From Agromyces aureus (lineage in GTDB: Bacteria > Actinomycetota > Actinomycetes > Actinomycetales > Microbacteriaceae), in the NCBI RefSeq assembly GCF_001660485.1, contig NZ_CP013979.1:3844001-3908000 (forward strand): a stretch of 64,000 bases of DNA, read 5' to 3'. The notes under the pieces were generated by a model. That model did not search any database. It was not told the DNA's origin and saw nothing but the letters and a program-made list of their open reading frames with translations. This document shows, piece after piece, positions 39,057-49,639 of this stretch (position 1 is the stretch's first letter; each line of letters opens with the position of its first letter). The translations under genes were made by a program, and so were the position numbers.

Positions 39057-39385
39057 GGCTGTGCTTCCTGGGTTACTTCAAGTACATGGCAGCGCCGCGA
39101 GGCGCGCGCTGAGAACCCGGAACATCGTCGACCGGGGCCGTTCACATACGGTGACTATTCGCGACCTGATGACGCGAAACCGGCCCTTTGGACTCACAAA
39201 CCCATCCGCACGACATGTGCGGTGTCCAGAACCGACGCCCCAAGCCTAGCGGATGCCGCTGGGAAACCCCCGTGCACCGGGCCTCGAGGCCCGGCAGGGC
39301 GGCCCGTCCGCGACATCCGCCGCACCGCGTTTCGTCGAACCGCCCCGGCGGGTTAGCATCACTGCACCCCTGACCGGAGCCCGCC
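39057..39385. other. Divergent intergenic region
   Basis: Between the left-going helicase gene and the right-going hydrolase. It contains a 6-bp dyad CCGCAC-N5-GTGCGG (39206-39222) and a perfect 18-bp palindrome CCGGGCCTCGAGGCCCGG (39277-39294). The helicase may have a long 5' leader here, as cold-shock-type helicase genes often do. No gene seen. Confidence 0.45.
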
Positions 39386-40438
39386 GTGACCTCGACCCGA
39401 ACCCCGGGCGGCCCACGCCGGCGCGCACGACGCGTGCTGGTGGCCGCCGCAGCCGCCCTCGTGGCGGTCGTCGGCGTGGCCGCGCTCTCGGGATTCCACC
39501 GCGAACTGCGCGAGATCGACCCTCGAGGGGCGGATGCCGCGAGCGAACTCTCGGGCACCATCGCCCAGGTCGGCATCCGCACGTTCACGGCCCCCGCCGG
39601 CATCCGCATCGACGAAGACGTCGAGTACGGCGTGCAGGACGACGGCACGGTGCTGACGCTGGACGTCTGCCGCCCGTCCGCGACGGCCATGGCGTTCGCC
39701 GCCGACGACGAAGGGCTGCTGCCAGCGGTCGTGTCGATCCACGGCGGCAGCTGGGCGCGCGGCGACAAGGCGAACGCCGACTGGCGCAACGTGTGCGCGT
39801 GGCTCGCGAGCGAGGGGTTCGTCGCGGCATCCGTCAACTATCGGCTCGCGCCCCAGGTGCGCTTCCCCGCGGCGATCGACGATGTGGAGCTCGCCGTGGA
39901 GTGGCTGCGCGAGCCCGCTCAGCTCGAGCGCTTCGACGTCGACCCAGCGCGCATCGGCGCGTTCGGCGGATCCGCGGGCGGCAACCTCGCGGCGCTGCTC
40001 GGCACGCGCGGCGAGGGCCCGCTCGACGCAGGATCCCGGGTCGCGGCGGTGGCCGAGATCTCGGGCCCGGTCGGGCTGACCGCGGCCGAGCTGACCACCG
40101 ACGGAGCCTCGCCGTGGCTGCGCGGCATCGTCGCGGAGTACCTCGGGTGCGAGCCGGGTGCCGGCGACGACGCGTGCCCCCAAGCCGCGGAGGCCTCGGC
40201 GACGACGTTCATCGACCCGAGCGACCCGCCCTTCTTCGTGGGCCACGCCGACACCGAGGTGATCCCGCTGGGTCAGTCACGGCGATTCGCGTCGAGCCTC
40301 GAGGCGGCCGGCGTGCCCGTCGACCTCGCGGTCAGCTCCGGATCGGAGCACTCGATCGGCATCCTCGACGAGACCATGCGCGCACGCGTCTCGGCCTTCC
40401 TGCACGAGCAACTCGACCGATCTTCGAAGGCCAGATGA
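39386..40438 (+). CDS. Secreted or membrane-anchored alpha/beta hydrolase
   Basis: 350 residues from GTG 39386. A basic head and one hydrophobic helix (about 16-36, VLVAAAAALVAVVGVAALSG) put the enzyme outside. The hydrolase fold has the oxyanion HGGSW (about 114), the nucleophile in FGGSAGGNLAAL (Ser about 195), an acid region FFVGHADTEVIP and a late His in SGSEHSIGI. It is like the BD-FAE/hormone-sensitive-lipase esterases. Two extra Cys (CEPGAGDDAC) may form a disulfide, fitting export. Its stop overlaps the next ATG as ATGA. Substrate unknown, likely an acyl or carbohydrate ester. Confidence 0.82.
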   Translation: MTSTRTPGGPRRRARRVLVAAAAALVAVVGVAALSGFHRELREIDPRGADAASELSGTIAQVGIRTFTAPAGIRIDEDVEYGVQDDGTVLTLDVCRPSATAMAFAADDEGLLPAVVSIHGGSWARGDKANADWRNVCAWLASEGFVAASVNYRLAPQVRFPAAIDDVELAVEWLREPAQLERFDVDPARIGAFGGSAGGNLAALLGTRGEGPLDAGSRVAAVAEISGPVGLTAAELTTDGASPWLRGIVAEYLGCEPGAGDDACPQAAEASATTFIDPSDPPFFVGHADTEVIPLGQSRRFASSLEAAGVPVDLAVSSGSEHSIGILDETMRARVSAFLHEQLDRSSKAR

Positions 40439-41439
40439 CCCAGGACTCCCCCATCCACATCTCGGGTCACGAGTGGCGGCTGATCGCGATTCGAACGTGG
40501 CACGAGTTCCGCATCACCCAGTCGTACGACGTCGCAGCGTCGCTCACCTACTACGCCGTGCTGACGGTGTTCCCGGCGGCGCTCGCGGCGCTCGCGATCC
40601 TCGGCGTGTTCGGCACGGCCGAAGAGGTCACGCGGGCGGTGCTCGACGTCATCGCCGACCTCGGCGGCGACTCGATCGCGACGGCGTTGGCCGAGCCGGT
40701 CGAACAGCTACTGAACGCGTCGCACCAGTGGTTCGCGATCATCGTCGGCTCGGCCGGCGCACTGTGGTCGGTCTCGGGGTACCTGGGCGTGTTCGGTCGC
40801 GGCATGAACCGCATCCTGCACGTCGAGGAGGGCCGGCCGTTCTGGGAGTCGCGCCCGCTCATGGTGCTCACGGCGGCGGGGGTGCTCATCCTGGCCGCGC
40901 TGCTCGCGATCATCCTGCTGCTGAGCGGTCCCGTCGCGGAGGCCGCGGCACGCACGCTGGGCCTCGACGAGGGCGTCGCCTTCTGGTGGGACCTCGTGAA
41001 GATCCCGGTGGCGGTCGCCCTGATGGCCGCCACGATCGCCGTGCTCTACTGGGCGACGCCGAACGTGCGCCGTCGAAACTTCCGCTGGATGAGCGTGGGG
41101 GCGGCGGGCGCCGTGCTCACCTGGGGTCTCGCGACCTGGCTGTTCGGCTGGTACGCCGTGGGGCTCGGCACCTACGAGCGCAACTACGGCGTGCTCGGCA
41201 GTGCGGTGGCCTTCATGCTCTGGGTCTGGTTGTCGAACTTCGCGATCGTGCTCGGGGCGGTGCTCGACACCGAGGTCGAGCGCGTTCGCCAGCTGCACTC
41301 GGGCGTGCCCGCAGAGGAGAAACTGCAGTTGCCGCTGCGCGACGACCGGATGATCCGCAAGAACCGCGAGCAGCGGGCCGCCGACGTGCGCGCGGCCGTC
41401 GAGCTCAAGCCCCCGCACACCGTCGAGGACTTCGTCTAG
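40435..41439 (+). CDS. YihY/BrkB-family membrane protein
   Basis: 334 residues with about six membrane helices. YihY marks are SYDVAASLTYYAVLTVFPAALAALAILG, SAGALWSVSGYLGVFGRGMNRI, and FRWMSVGAAGAVLTWGLATWLFGWY with YGVLGSAVAFMLWVWLSNFAIVLGAVLDTEVER. The family was once called ribonuclease BN in error; its role is unknown, possibly lipid or solute export. Starts at ATG overlapping the hydrolase stop (ATGA). Confidence 0.92.
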   Translation: MTQDSPIHISGHEWRLIAIRTWHEFRITQSYDVAASLTYYAVLTVFPAALAALAILGVFGTAEEVTRAVLDVIADLGGDSIATALAEPVEQLLNASHQWFAIIVGSAGALWSVSGYLGVFGRGMNRILHVEEGRPFWESRPLMVLTAAGVLILAALLAIILLLSGPVAEAAARTLGLDEGVAFWWDLVKIPVAVALMAATIAVLYWATPNVRRRNFRWMSVGAAGAVLTWGLATWLFGWYAVGLGTYERNYGVLGSAVAFMLWVWLSNFAIVLGAVLDTEVERVRQLHSGVPAEEKLQLPLRDDRMIRKNREQRAADVRAAVELKPPHTVEDFV

Positions 41440-41462
41440 CCGCGTCCGCCCGCCGATCCGCC

Positions 41463-41493
41463 GGTGTCGAGACGCTTCGCTCCCCGACCGGCG
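41463..41493 (-). repeat. REP-like palindromic unit, intergenic copy
   Basis: Reverse-strand copy of the 31-bp unit seen at 17184-17214: GGTGTCGAGACGC and CTCCCCGACCGGCG with a few substitutions. It lies 24 bases after the YihY stop. Confidence 0.75.
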
Positions 41494-41572
41494 TGATGAT
41501 CGCCGGCCTCAAGGAGGCGCGTCAGCGCCGCCTCGAGACCAGCGCCTCCCCGCGCACCCCCGCGCGAGGAGG

Positions 41573-41606
41573 GAACGGCCCCGGGTTCGGGATCCCGGGG
41601 CCGTTC
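41573..41606. terminator. Hairpin between convergent genes (1)
   Basis: GAACGGCCCCGGG and its complement form a 13-bp perfect stem with loop TTCGGGAT. It serves the right-going YihY gene or the left-going gene at 41655. Confidence 0.75.
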
Positions 41607-41611
41607 AGGGT

Positions 41612-41652
41612 CCGCCCCCGCCGAGTGCGTCGCCAGCACTCGACGGGGGCGG
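41612..41652. terminator. Hairpin between convergent genes (2)
   Basis: CCGCCCCCG-CC-GAGTGC faces GCACTC-GA-CGGGGGCGG around GTCGCCA, a 15-bp stem with one 2-base bulge pair, adjoining the stop at 41655. It probably terminates the left-going unit. Confidence 0.75.
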
Positions 41653-41654
41653 AG

Positions 41655-42254
41655 TCAGTGGTGGTGCCCCGGTCGCCCGGGCACCGTGAGGGACGTGCCG
41701 TGCTCGCCGTGCGGCACGGCCTCCTCGCCCGCCCGCGTTCCGGCGAGCGCGGGCGTCGCGAGCGCCGCCACGAGGGCGGCCCCCGCCGCCACGCCGATCG
41801 CCGAGACGACGGGCCGGCGGGCCGACCGCATCGCGGTCTTCGTCGTGCGAGGCACGCCTGCGGCATCCGCTCGCCCTGCTCGTGCCGACCGCTCCGTTCG
41901 AAGCGTCACGGCCGCACCGACGGCGACCACGAGCGCGAACAGGTCTGCGACGAGCAGCGGCAGCGATGCGATGCCCGCGACCGCCGCGGCGCCCGAAGCG
42001 AAGACCGCTGCGGACGCCGCGATCAGCACGAGCGCCGCGACGAGCGCGGCACGAGGGGCGGGCGCCCGACCGGTTCGCAGCGCCACGACGGCCCAACCGA
42101 GGGCGGCGATGCCGCTCCCGATCAGCGCCGCAGCGGCTGCGATCCCCCAGGCCGGGGCGCCCATGGCACCGGCGCCCACCGCGGTGAGCACGAGCCCCGC
42201 GCCGAGCGCGGAGAACACGGGCCAGCTTCGCGTGAGGTGCGTCAGTGCCGACAC
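41655..42254 (-). CDS. Small multi-pass membrane protein
   Basis: 199 residues from GTG 42252-42254 (AGGGAG about 7 bases upstream). About five hydrophobic helices between residues 10 and 165, Ala/Gly/Val-rich, then a His-rich C-terminus (GRPGHHH). I recognise no named family. It starts 11 bases after the DUF4383 gene stop, so the two form one unit. Confidence 0.6.
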   Translation of the reverse strand: MSALTHLTRSWPVFSALGAGLVLTAVGAGAMGAPAWGIAAAAALIGSGIAALGWAVVALRTGRAPAPRAALVAALVLIAASAAVFASGAAAVAGIASLPLLVADLFALVVAVGAAVTLRTERSARAGRADAAGVPRTTKTAMRSARRPVVSAIGVAAGAALVAALATPALAGTRAGEEAVPHGEHGTSLTVPGRPGHHH

Positions 42255-42265
42255 GGCCGGGCTCC

Positions 42266-42688
42266 CTAGGCCGTGGCCGTGCGGTTGGAGGCGTGCGTCG
42301 TGGCGCGTTCGGCCCCGAGGCCGACGCCCAGCAGCACGAGTGCACTCGCGAGGTGCAGGAAGTGGTCGGCGGTGTTCAGCGCGAGGATGTTCGCACCGGT
42401 GCCGACCAGGAAGAAGCCGACGATGCCGAGCAGGAGATAGGCCGCACCGACGACGACGTTGACCGTCTTCGCCGCCCGAAGGCTCACGATTCCGGCGATG
42501 AGCAGGGCGCCGCCGATGAGCAGGTGCGCGATGTTGTGCAGCGGGTTGACGGCGAAGACGCCGAGCAGCAGGCCGCCCTCGGTGGCGATGAAGCCGACAC
42601 CGCCGGTGACGGCGAAGCCGAGCAGGCCGACGAGCACGTAGACGGCGCCGAAGATGGTCGCGACGGCGCGATTGACAGAGCTGAACAT
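42266..42688 (-). CDS. DUF4383 membrane protein
   Basis: 140 residues, four membrane helices. NRAVATIFGAVYVLVGLLGF, LLLGVFAVNPLHNIAHLLIG and LNTADHFLHLASALVLLGVGL are the family signature, with the NPLHNxxH and DHxLH histidines typical of DUF4383. Function unknown; such genes often sit beside fasciclin and SigK-type genes in actinobacteria. GGAGGAA precedes its ATG. Confidence 0.9.
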   Translation of the reverse strand: MFSSVNRAVATIFGAVYVLVGLLGFAVTGGVGFIATEGGLLLGVFAVNPLHNIAHLLIGGALLIAGIVSLRAAKTVNVVVGAAYLLLGIVGFFLVGTGANILALNTADHFLHLASALVLLGVGLGAERATTHASNRTATA

Positions 42689-42800
42689 GGGTTCCTCCTC
42701 GAGTTCCGCGACGGATGCCGCGTAGACGCCGCGGATGCCGCGGCTCGGGTCGATCGATGCGGGGCGCCGGCCGCCTCGGCACGGCGCCCCGCGATCGGTG

Positions 42801-43463
42801 CTACATCGTGGGCATCAGCACCGTGTCGATGAGGTACACGGTCGCGTTGGCGGTGTGCACGCCACCGCAGATGACCTTCGCGTCGTTGACCATGAGGTCA
42901 TCGCCCGAACCCGTCACCTCGACGTCGCCGCCCTGCACGGTGGTGTGCATTCCGGCGATCTCGTCGGGCGAGAGCTGGCCGGGCACCACGTGGTACGTCA
43001 GGATCGACGTGAGCGTGGCCGAGTCGGTCTTCAGCGACTCGATGGTGGCGGGGTCGATCTTGGCGAACGCGTCGTCGACGGGAGCGAAGACGGTGAACTC
43101 GTCACCGTTCAGCGTGTCGACGAGGTTCACGTCGGGGTTCAGCTGGCCCGAGACCGCCGCGGTGAGCGTGGTCAGGATCGGGTTGTTGGAGGCCGCGACG
43201 GCCACCGGGTCCTCGGCCATGCCGGCGACCGAACCCGCGCCATCCGGCACCTGCTCGGCGTAGGCGGCGCAACCGGAGCCGACGAGGTCTGCGGCCGGGT
43301 CCATGGCCTCTTCGGTGGGAGCCATCGACTCCTGCGACGTGGTGGGCTCGTCGGACTCCGACGAGGTGGTGTCGCCTGAGCTGCAGCCTGCCAGGCCGAG
43401 CATGGCGACGGCCGTGATCGAGAACACGGCGAGCGCGGTACGGGTGCTGCGGATCGATCGCAT
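42801..43463 (-). CDS. Fasciclin-domain lipoprotein (MPT83-like)
   Basis: 220 residues. Lipobox LAGC with Cys at about residue 27, a Ser/Thr/Glu-rich linker (about 28-60), then one FAS1 domain (about 85-220) with [25 protein letters not shown] and the closing [13 protein letters not shown]. It resembles mycobacterial MPT70/MPT83, which are under SigK control. A promoter-like pair matching that of sigK in this window lies about 50 bases upstream. Likely a surface adhesion or sensing protein. ATG 43461-43463 with GAAGGAGGAG ahead. Confidence 0.92.
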   Translation of the reverse strand: MRSIRSTRTALAVFSITAVAMLGLAGCSSGDTTSSESDEPTTSQESMAPTEEAMDPAADLVGSGCAAYAEQVPDGAGSVAGMAEDPVAVAASNNPILTTLTAAVSGQLNPDVNLVDTLNGDEFTVFAPVDDAFAKIDPATIESLKTDSATLTSILTYHVVPGQLSPDEIAGMHTTVQGGDVEVTGSGDDLMVNDAKVICGGVHTANATVYLIDTVLMPTM

Positions 43464-43511
43464 GGATCTCCTCCTTCGTAGTGGCCGGCCCTGATCGGGT
43501 CGACACGAGGG

Positions 43512-43538
43512 GTTCGGAGGAGGTCGTGGATCGGATTG
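43512..43538 (-). promoter_or_regulatory. Candidate SigK promoter of the fasciclin gene
   Basis: On the left-going strand CAATCC (43538-43533), a 15-base spacer beginning GATC, then CCGAAC (43517-43512). The same arrangement, CAATCG-N15-CCGAAT, stands before sigK at 50419-50445. The CCGAA -10 agrees with what I recall for mycobacterial SigK promoters. Confidence 0.65.
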
Positions 43539-43651
43539 GACGGATGTCGGATCCGGTCGAGCAGCGCCGATCTCACCGCCTGCTGGGCCGCGAGTCGTCC
43601 ACCGTGCGGTGTTCGGCGTACCCACTCGGAGCGGAACCGAGATAATGAACC

Positions 43652-43921
43652 ATGTCTTCCTCTGTCGAACGCCGCTCCAATCCGACCGCCTGGGCCGCAT
43701 TCTGGTTCGCGCTGGCAGGCCTCGTGCTCATGCCCATCCCGCTGTTCATCGGGCTGATCCTCGGCGGAGCGCTCTCGGTCATCGCCGCCGTCCTCGCGGT
43801 GATCGCCCTCCTCAAGGGGCTCGCGCGCAGCGGCAAGGGCATCGCCCCCGTCGTGTTCGCCGCGATCTTCATCGCGCTCACGTGGGGCGGCATCTCGGTC
43901 GGCGGCGGCACGATCTGGTAG
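43652..43921 (+). CDS. Small two-helix membrane protein
   Basis: 89 residues, two or three hydrophobic segments (about 15-58 and 64-84) joined by a basic loop KGLARSGKG. The [16 protein letters not shown] opening and overall plan resemble short DUF4190-type proteins. The ATG lacks a strong ribosome site. Its small size and clear helices support a real gene, function unknown. Confidence 0.65.
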   Translation: MSSSVERRSNPTAWAAFWFALAGLVLMPIPLFIGLILGGALSVIAAVLAVIALLKGLARSGKGIAPVVFAAIFIALTWGGISVGGGTIW

Positions 43922-43945
43922 ATCGACCGCGGGTCGTCGGCGAGG

Positions 43946-46411
43946 TCAGCGGTTGTCGTCGCCCGTGTCGGCGAGTCCGCTGCCTCCCTCACCGGAGCCG
44001 TTCCAGCTCCAGCCGGTGACCTCGGGGTCGTCCTCGCCGTGAGCTCGCGTGTACGCACGCGCCCGCAGCCGGGCATCCTGCATCTCCTGCCGGAGCGGTC
44101 CCTCGAGGTCGGCCAGGCCGGGCACGCGATCGATGACGTCGATCACGAGCTGGAAGCGATCGAGTTGGTTGAGCATCACCATGTCGAACGGCGTGGTCGT
44201 GGTGCCCTCCTCCTTGTAGCCGCGCACGTGAAGTTTGCCATGCCCGTGCCGCTTGTAGGTGAGGCGATGGATGAGCCACGGATACCCGTGGTACGCGAAC
44301 ACGACCGGCCGGTCGTCGGTGAAGATCGCGTCGTAGTCGCGGTCGGAGAGCCCGTGCGGGTGCTCGGTGTCGTTCTGCAGCCGCATCAGGTCGACCACGT
44401 TGACGACCCGCACCGCGAGCGAGGGGATCCGGTCTCGCAGGATGCTCGCGGCGGCGAGCACCTCGAGCGTCGGCACGTCGCCGGCCGCGGCGAGCACGAC
44501 ATCCGGCTTCTCACCCGGCTTCTCGGTGCCGGCCCAGTCGAGCAGGCCGATGCCGCGCGTGCAGTGCGCGACCGCCTCCTCCATCGTGAGCCAGTTCGGC
44601 GCCGGCTGCTTGCCGGCCACGACCACGTTCACGTAGTCGACCGTTCGCAGGCAGTGGTCGTAGGTCGACAGGAGCGTGTTCGCGTCGAACGGGAGATACA
44701 CCCGCACGACCTCGGCCTTCTTGTTGACGACGTGGTCGATGAACCCGGGATCCTGGTGTGAGAAGCCGTTGTGGTCCTGCCGCCAGACGTGCGAGCTCAA
44801 CAGGTAGTTGAGCGAGGAGACGGGGCGGCGCCACGGGATCTTCTTCGACGAGCTCAACCACTTCGCATGCTGGTTGAACATCGAGTCGACGATGTGGATG
44901 AACGCCTCGTACGAGTTGAGGAGGCCGTGCCGACCGGTCAGGAGGTAGCCCTCGAGCCAACCCTCGCACTGGTGCTCGCTCAGCATCTCCATCACGCGCC
45001 CGGCCCGGGCGAGGTGATTGTCGGCGGCATCGATCGGCCACAACTCCGCGTTCCACTGCTTGTCGGTCACCTCGAACACGGCCTGGAGCCGGTTCGACGC
45101 GGTCTCGTCGGGGCCGAAGATGCGGAAGTTCGTGGGGTTCGCCTCGATCACGTCGCGGAGCCACGTGCCGAGCACTGCGGTGGCGCTGCTGACCGTCTCT
45201 CCCGGCGACGGAACGTCGACCGCGTACGCGCGGAAATCGGGAAGCCTGAGTTCGGTGCGCAGCAGGCCGCCGTTGGCGACGGGGTTCGCGCTCATCCGGA
45301 GTTCACCCACGGGTGCCAACGCGGTCGCGAGCGCGACGGGGGCGCCGGACTCGTCGAACAATTCCTCGGGCCGGTAGGACTGCATCCAGGCCTCGAGCAG
45401 GCGCAGGTGCTCCTCGGTGTCGCGCGCGCTGGCGAGCGGAACCTGGTGCGACCGCCAGTTGTTCTCAGCGGGGTGCCCGTCGATCTCCTTCGGGCAGGTC
45501 CACCCCTTCGGGGTGCGCAGGATGATCATCGGCCAGGCGGGTCGCCCCTCGAGCGTGCCGGCCGCGGCATCCGCCTTGATCTGCGCGATCTGGTCGAGCA
45601 CGGCATCGAGCGTCGCCGCGAACCGCGCGTGCACCTCGATCGGGTCTTCGTCGTCGAAGCCGCCCGACACGAGGTACGGCGTGTGGCCGTAGCCGCGCAT
45701 GAGGTCGAGCAGTTCGGACTCGGGGATCCGCGCGAGCACCGTCGGGTTCGCGATCTTGTAGCCGTTGAGGTGCAGGATCGGCAGCACCACCCCGTCTTGC
45801 AGCGGGTCGAGGAACTTGTTGGAATGCCACGCGGTCGCCAAGGGCCCCGTCTCAGCCTCGCCGTCGCCGACGACCGTCGCGACCAGGAGGTCGGGGTTGT
45901 CGAACGCGGCACCGTAGGCGTGCGACAGCGAATAGCCCAGCTCGCCGCCCTCGTGGATGGACCCGGGCGTCTCGGGAGCCGCATGACTCGGAATTCCTCC
46001 CGGGAACGAGAATTGCCGGAACAGCCCGCGCAAGCCGTCGGTCGACTGGTCGATGGCCCCGTAGAGCTCGCTGTACGTGCCGTCGAGATAGGCGTTGGCG
46101 ACCATGCCCGGACCTCCGTGGCCCGGGCCGGCGATGTAGATCGTGTTGAGGCTGCGCTCCTGGATCGCCCGGTTCAGGTGGGCGTAGACGAAGTTCAGTC
46201 CCGGCGTCGTGCCCCAGTGTCCGAGCAGGCGCGGCTTGATGTCGTCTCGGGTGAGCGGACGACGCAGCAGCGGATTGTCGAGCAGGTAGATCTGGCCGAT
46301 CGAGAGGTAGTTCGCCGCCCGCCACCAGGCGTTCAGCTGCTGCAGCGTGTGCGCCGCGAGCGGTTCACCCGACCCTTCGACCCATGCCTGCGTTGCTGCA
46401 CTCGTTGCCAT
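43946..46411 (-). CDS. xfp: Xfp-type phosphoketolase
   Basis: 821 residues, full-length. Signature stretches include [59 protein letters not shown] and [20 protein letters not shown] (thiamine diphosphate binding), [15 protein letters not shown] and [17 protein letters not shown]. It cleaves xylulose 5-phosphate and/or fructose 6-phosphate to acetyl phosphate and an aldose phosphate. The last 20 residues are a Gly/Ser-rich tail. No acetate kinase gene is nearby. ATG at 46409-46411 is set by alignment with the usual N-terminus. Confidence 0.96.
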   Translation of the reverse strand: MATSAATQAWVEGSGEPLAAHTLQQLNAWWRAANYLSIGQIYLLDNPLLRRPLTRDDIKPRLLGHWGTTPGLNFVYAHLNRAIQERSLNTIYIAGPGHGGPGMVANAYLDGTYSELYGAIDQSTDGLRGLFRQFSFPGGIPSHAAPETPGSIHEGGELGYSLSHAYGAAFDNPDLLVATVVGDGEAETGPLATAWHSNKFLDPLQDGVVLPILHLNGYKIANPTVLARIPESELLDLMRGYGHTPYLVSGGFDDEDPIEVHARFAATLDAVLDQIAQIKADAAAGTLEGRPAWPMIILRTPKGWTCPKEIDGHPAENNWRSHQVPLASARDTEEHLRLLEAWMQSYRPEELFDESGAPVALATALAPVGELRMSANPVANGGLLRTELRLPDFRAYAVDVPSPGETVSSATAVLGTWLRDVIEANPTNFRIFGPDETASNRLQAVFEVTDKQWNAELWPIDAADNHLARAGRVMEMLSEHQCEGWLEGYLLTGRHGLLNSYEAFIHIVDSMFNQHAKWLSSSKKIPWRRPVSSLNYLLSSHVWRQDHNGFSHQDPGFIDHVVNKKAEVVRVYLPFDANTLLSTYDHCLRTVDYVNVVVAGKQPAPNWLTMEEAVAHCTRGIGLLDWAGTEKPGEKPDVVLAAAGDVPTLEVLAAASILRDRIPSLAVRVVNVVDLMRLQNDTEHPHGLSDRDYDAIFTDDRPVVFAYHGYPWLIHRLTYKRHGHGKLHVRGYKEEGTTTTPFDMVMLNQLDRFQLVIDVIDRVPGLADLEGPLRQEMQDARLRARAYTRAHGEDDPEVTGWSWNGSGEGGSGLADTGDDNR

Positions 46412-46518
46412 GAAACCGTCCCCGTTTCCGCCGATGCGATGCTCATCCCAGCGTCGCAGAACGGACCCGACGGCACAACGAACGGCGGCATCGGTCATCC
46501 GGCGTTCAACCGGCGGAG

Positions 46519-48090
46519 CTACTTCAGCCGTTGCAGCGCCGCGAGCAGCTCGGGGCCGCGTCGGTCGTAGATGTCGCCTCCGACGCGGATGCCGATGACC
46601 AGCAGCACGGAGCCGAGCACGATGCCGAGGGCGAGCGAGATCCAGCCGTAGACGACCTGACCGGTCGCGAAGCCGACGATCGCGAGCACGAGCTCCGGCA
46701 GCACGAGCACCGTGAGGATGCCCCACGTCGCGAACAGCGACAGCGTCAGGCTGAACCCCCCGCCGGGCTTCGACTTGAACGGGCTCTCGCCGGGCGCCGG
46801 CACGGCGAAGATGAACCGTCCCGAGACGAGCGACGACAGCCCGAAGCCGCTGAGGAGCACGCCGACGGTGATGCCGAGCAGGCCGGGCAACGCCGTCCAC
46901 GCACCCGTCAGCCACACGGTTGCGAGCACCGTCAGCAGCGAGAGCGGCACCGCGAACACGGCGAGTGCGAGCACGCGGCCGATCCGGTCGTCGCGACCGC
47001 TGACGCCCTGCTGCAGGTGCAGCGCGAAGGCGGTGTTGTCGTACGAGATGTCCGCGTAGATCGACAGCGCGAGCAGGAAGGCGATGATCGGCCCGACCGA
47101 GTTCAGGGGCGTCAGGTCGCCGTTCGAGCCGGCGTAGACCAGCACGAACACGGGCACGAGGGGCAGCGTGATCAGCGACTGCGCGTACCGGGGGTCGCGG
47201 ATCCAGTACGTGAGGGCTCGTGCCGCGACGGCGCCGGCCGGGGTTCCCGGGAAGGTGCCGAAGAAGCCGAGCCCGCGCCGCGCGGCCTTCGCCGGCGTCG
47301 ACCGCGCCGGCGTCTCCAGCGCCTTGGCGAGGCTCCATCGCCAGACGAGCGCGAACACGACCAGCGTCACGACGCCGATCAGGAACTCCAGTCCCGCACG
47401 CCCGAACTGCCCTGCCGCGACGTCGGCAGGGACCGCCCAGATCGCGCCGAACGGCGTCCAGGCGACGACCGAGGCGATCTGCGGGAGCGAGTCGAAGTCC
47501 TCGCTCAGGAGGCGCTGCAGGCCGAGGATGATCGGCCCGAGCAGGATGATCGGGATGAAGACGACGAGGCCCTTGGCCTCGCGGAACCGCCGGCCCTCAC
47601 CGATGACCGAGACGAGCGCGACGAGCATCCGCGATCCGATGACGCAGGTGAGCACGCCGATCACGGCGCACACCACGGCCGCGACCGCGGCGAGCGGATA
47701 CCGCACCCAGGTGAGCGCCGTGGCGAGCGCGGCCAGCGAGGTCACGATGCCCGGCACCCCGAGCACCCCGCTCACGGCGAGCCCGACGAGCAACTTGGAG
47801 ATCGGGATCGGGAACGGCACGAGCCGTGAAGGTTCGACCGTCTGGTCGATGCCCGAGGTCAGTACCGGCAGGAACGTCCAGCCGAGCACGAGCGCGGCGC
47901 CCGCGAGCACGACGATGGTGCGAGCCACGTCGATCGAGGCGAACCCGAGTGCGACGAGCCCGGCGATGACGCCGATCAGGATGCCGAGGCCGTAGAGCCC
48001 GCCGATGACCACCGCGACCATCTGCCATGGACTCCGCTGCAGCGAGTTCCAGAGCAGCAGGAATCGGAGCCTTACGAGTGTCGCAACCAC
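46519..48090 (-). CDS. ABC exporter permease
   Basis: 523 residues with about 12-14 membrane helices (first at about 20-45, last near 490). It resembles the large ABC-2-type permeases of actinobacteria with TWFxx-like loops, such as [33 protein letters not shown]. The start is GTG 48088-48090, overlapping the ATPase gene end by 19 bases, so translation is coupled. Substrate unknown. Together with 48072-48860 it forms a two-gene exporter. Confidence 0.85.
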   Translation of the reverse strand: MVATLVRLRFLLLWNSLQRSPWQMVAVVIGGLYGLGILIGVIAGLVALGFASIDVARTIVVLAGAALVLGWTFLPVLTSGIDQTVEPSRLVPFPIPISKLLVGLAVSGVLGVPGIVTSLAALATALTWVRYPLAAVAAVVCAVIGVLTCVIGSRMLVALVSVIGEGRRFREAKGLVVFIPIILLGPIILGLQRLLSEDFDSLPQIASVVAWTPFGAIWAVPADVAAGQFGRAGLEFLIGVVTLVVFALVWRWSLAKALETPARSTPAKAARRGLGFFGTFPGTPAGAVAARALTYWIRDPRYAQSLITLPLVPVFVLVYAGSNGDLTPLNSVGPIIAFLLALSIYADISYDNTAFALHLQQGVSGRDDRIGRVLALAVFAVPLSLLTVLATVWLTGAWTALPGLLGITVGVLLSGFGLSSLVSGRFIFAVPAPGESPFKSKPGGGFSLTLSLFATWGILTVLVLPELVLAIVGFATGQVVYGWISLALGIVLGSVLLVIGIRVGGDIYDRRGPELLAALQRLK

Positions 48091-48860
48091 TCGGGGCCTC
48101 CTCCCGATCGGCGACCCCCGACGAGTTCGACGAACCGGTCCTCGAGGGTCGAGCCGTCGCGCACCGCATCGGTCGTCCCGGACGCGAGCACGCGTCCCTC
48201 GGCGATGACCGCGACGTGGTCGCACATGCGCTGCACGAGGTCCATCGCATGGCTCGACACGATGACGGTGCCGCCCGAGCTCACGAACCCGTCGAGGATG
48301 TCGCGGATGTTCGCCGCCGACACGGGGTCGACCGATTCGAACGGCTCGTCGAGCACGAGCAGCCTCGGCGCGTGCACCAGGGCGCACGCCAGCGCGATCT
48401 TCTTCGTCATGCCCGCCGAGTAGTCGACGACGAGCGTGCCGCCCGCGCTCTCCAGATCGAGGAGCTGCAGCAGGTCGGCCGCGCGCTCGGCGACCACCTC
48501 GCGGGGCAGGCCGCCGAGCAGCCCCGCGTAGGTCACGAGCTGGATGCCGGAGAGTCGGTCGAAGAGGCGGACGCCGTCGCTGAGGATTCCGACGAGCTTC
48601 TTCGTCTCGACCAGGTCGTGCCAGACGTCGACGCCGTGGAGGCGGATCTCACCGGCATCCGGTCGCAGCAGGCCGGTGGCCATCGACAGCGTGGTCGTCT
48701 TGCCCGCGCCGTTCGGCCCGACGAGTCCGAAGAACGACCCGCTCGGCACGTCGAGGTCGAGCCCGGACACGGCGACCTTGTCGCCGAAGCGCTTGACCAG
48801 CCCCCTGATCACGAGCGCCGGTTCGGCGCCCTGGGTCGTGGGTCGTGGGTCGTCCATCAT
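48072..48860 (-). CDS. ABC exporter ATPase
   Basis: 262 residues. Walker A GPNGAGKTTTLSMATGLL (about 49-66), Q-loop-region VGILSDGVRLFDRLSG, signature DYSAGMTKKIALACALVHAP (a variant of LSGGQ), Walker B LLVLDEPFESVD and switch His in IVSSHAMDL. Closest to exporters with ABC-2 permeases. The signature variant is typical of this subfamily. ATG 48858-48860 precedes a second ATG by one codon. Confidence 0.93.
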   Translation of the reverse strand: MMDDPRPTTQGAEPALVIRGLVKRFGDKVAVSGLDLDVPSGSFFGLVGPNGAGKTTTLSMATGLLRPDAGEIRLHGVDVWHDLVETKKLVGILSDGVRLFDRLSGIQLVTYAGLLGGLPREVVAERAADLLQLLDLESAGGTLVVDYSAGMTKKIALACALVHAPRLLVLDEPFESVDPVSAANIRDILDGFVSSGGTVIVSSHAMDLVQRMCDHVAVIAEGRVLASGTTDAVRDGSTLEDRFVELVGGRRSGGGPEWLRHS

Positions 48861-48982
48861 GCGGATCTCCGATCGGTCCGATTCGAGCGAACTCCACCAA
48901 CCCTAGGAACGGACCGGCCTCGAAAGATCCCCCTTGCGACGGATTCACGGCCCTCGTATGGGGGCCGGGAGGCGCGCGGGCG

Positions 48983-49639
48983 TCAGGCCCGCTCCGCGAG
49001 AAGCTCCTCCATGAGGGCGATCTCCGCGTTCTGACTCGTCACGACCGACGTGGCGAAGGGCGTCACGAGCGTGTTCGTCGATCGCTCGAGCACGGCATCG
49101 GCCATCTCGATCGCACCGCGGTGGTGCGCGATCATCAGCTCGAGGAAGAGCCGCTCGGCGTCGACGCCGGTGGCGGCCTTCAGCTCGGCGATCTGCTGCG
49201 GGGTCGCGAGCCCGGGCATCGGCTGGCCGGGCTCATGCGTCCCGCCGTCGTGCTCCTCGTGCTCCGCCGAGCCGGTCGGCGCCCTGGTCATCCAGGTCAT
49301 CGACGGTTCGGACGCCGCCTGCGGCAGCCCCCACGAACGCAGCCACCCGTACAGCTGGCCGGCCTGCTGCGACTGCGTCTGGGCGATGTCGTACGCGAGC
49401 AGTCGGATGTCGGGGTCGTCGGTCTCGTCGCGGACGATCATCGCGAGCTCGGCGCCCTGGAGGTGGTGCACCTGCATGTCGCGCGAGAACCCGGCCTCGG
49501 CACTCGTGTCGGCCGGCGTCGGATCGGCGAGTGTGCTGAGCCGACCGATCGAGAAGGCCACCACCGCGACGACGACGAGGGCGACGGATGCGGCGATGAG
49601 CACCGACATCCGCCCGACGGAGCCGTTCCGAGCGGTCAT
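48983..49639 (-). CDS. DUF305 membrane-anchored protein
   Basis: 218 residues. One N-terminal membrane helix (about 11-32), then a ferritin-like DUF305 domain with DMQVHHLQGAELAMIV and LMIAHHRGAIEMADAVLER, the two paired-His motifs of the family. A His/Glu-rich loop (HEEHDGGTHEPG) sits between. DUF305 proteins are often near copper genes and may bind metals. The ATG overlaps the upstream DUF3105 stop as ATGA. Confidence 0.93.
   Translation of the reverse strand: MTARNGSVGRMSVLIAASVALVVVAVVAFSIGRLSTLADPTPADTSAEAGFSRDMQVHHLQGAELAMIVRDETDDPDIRLLAYDIAQTQSQQAGQLYGWLRSWGLPQAASEPSMTWMTRAPTGSAEHEEHDGGTHEPGQPMPGLATPQQIAELKAATGVDAERLFLELMIAHHRGAIEMADAVLERSTNTLVTPFATSVVTSQNAEIALMEELLAERA

Noticed and set aside
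40473..42269. Large right-going frame across YihY end and the following genes
   Set aside because: It crosses two terminator hairpins and a convergent gene pair; composition is Arg/Gly-rich shadow.
43573..44076. A left-going frame at the Xfp gene end
   Set aside because: It overlaps both Xfp and the small membrane gene, with no motif.
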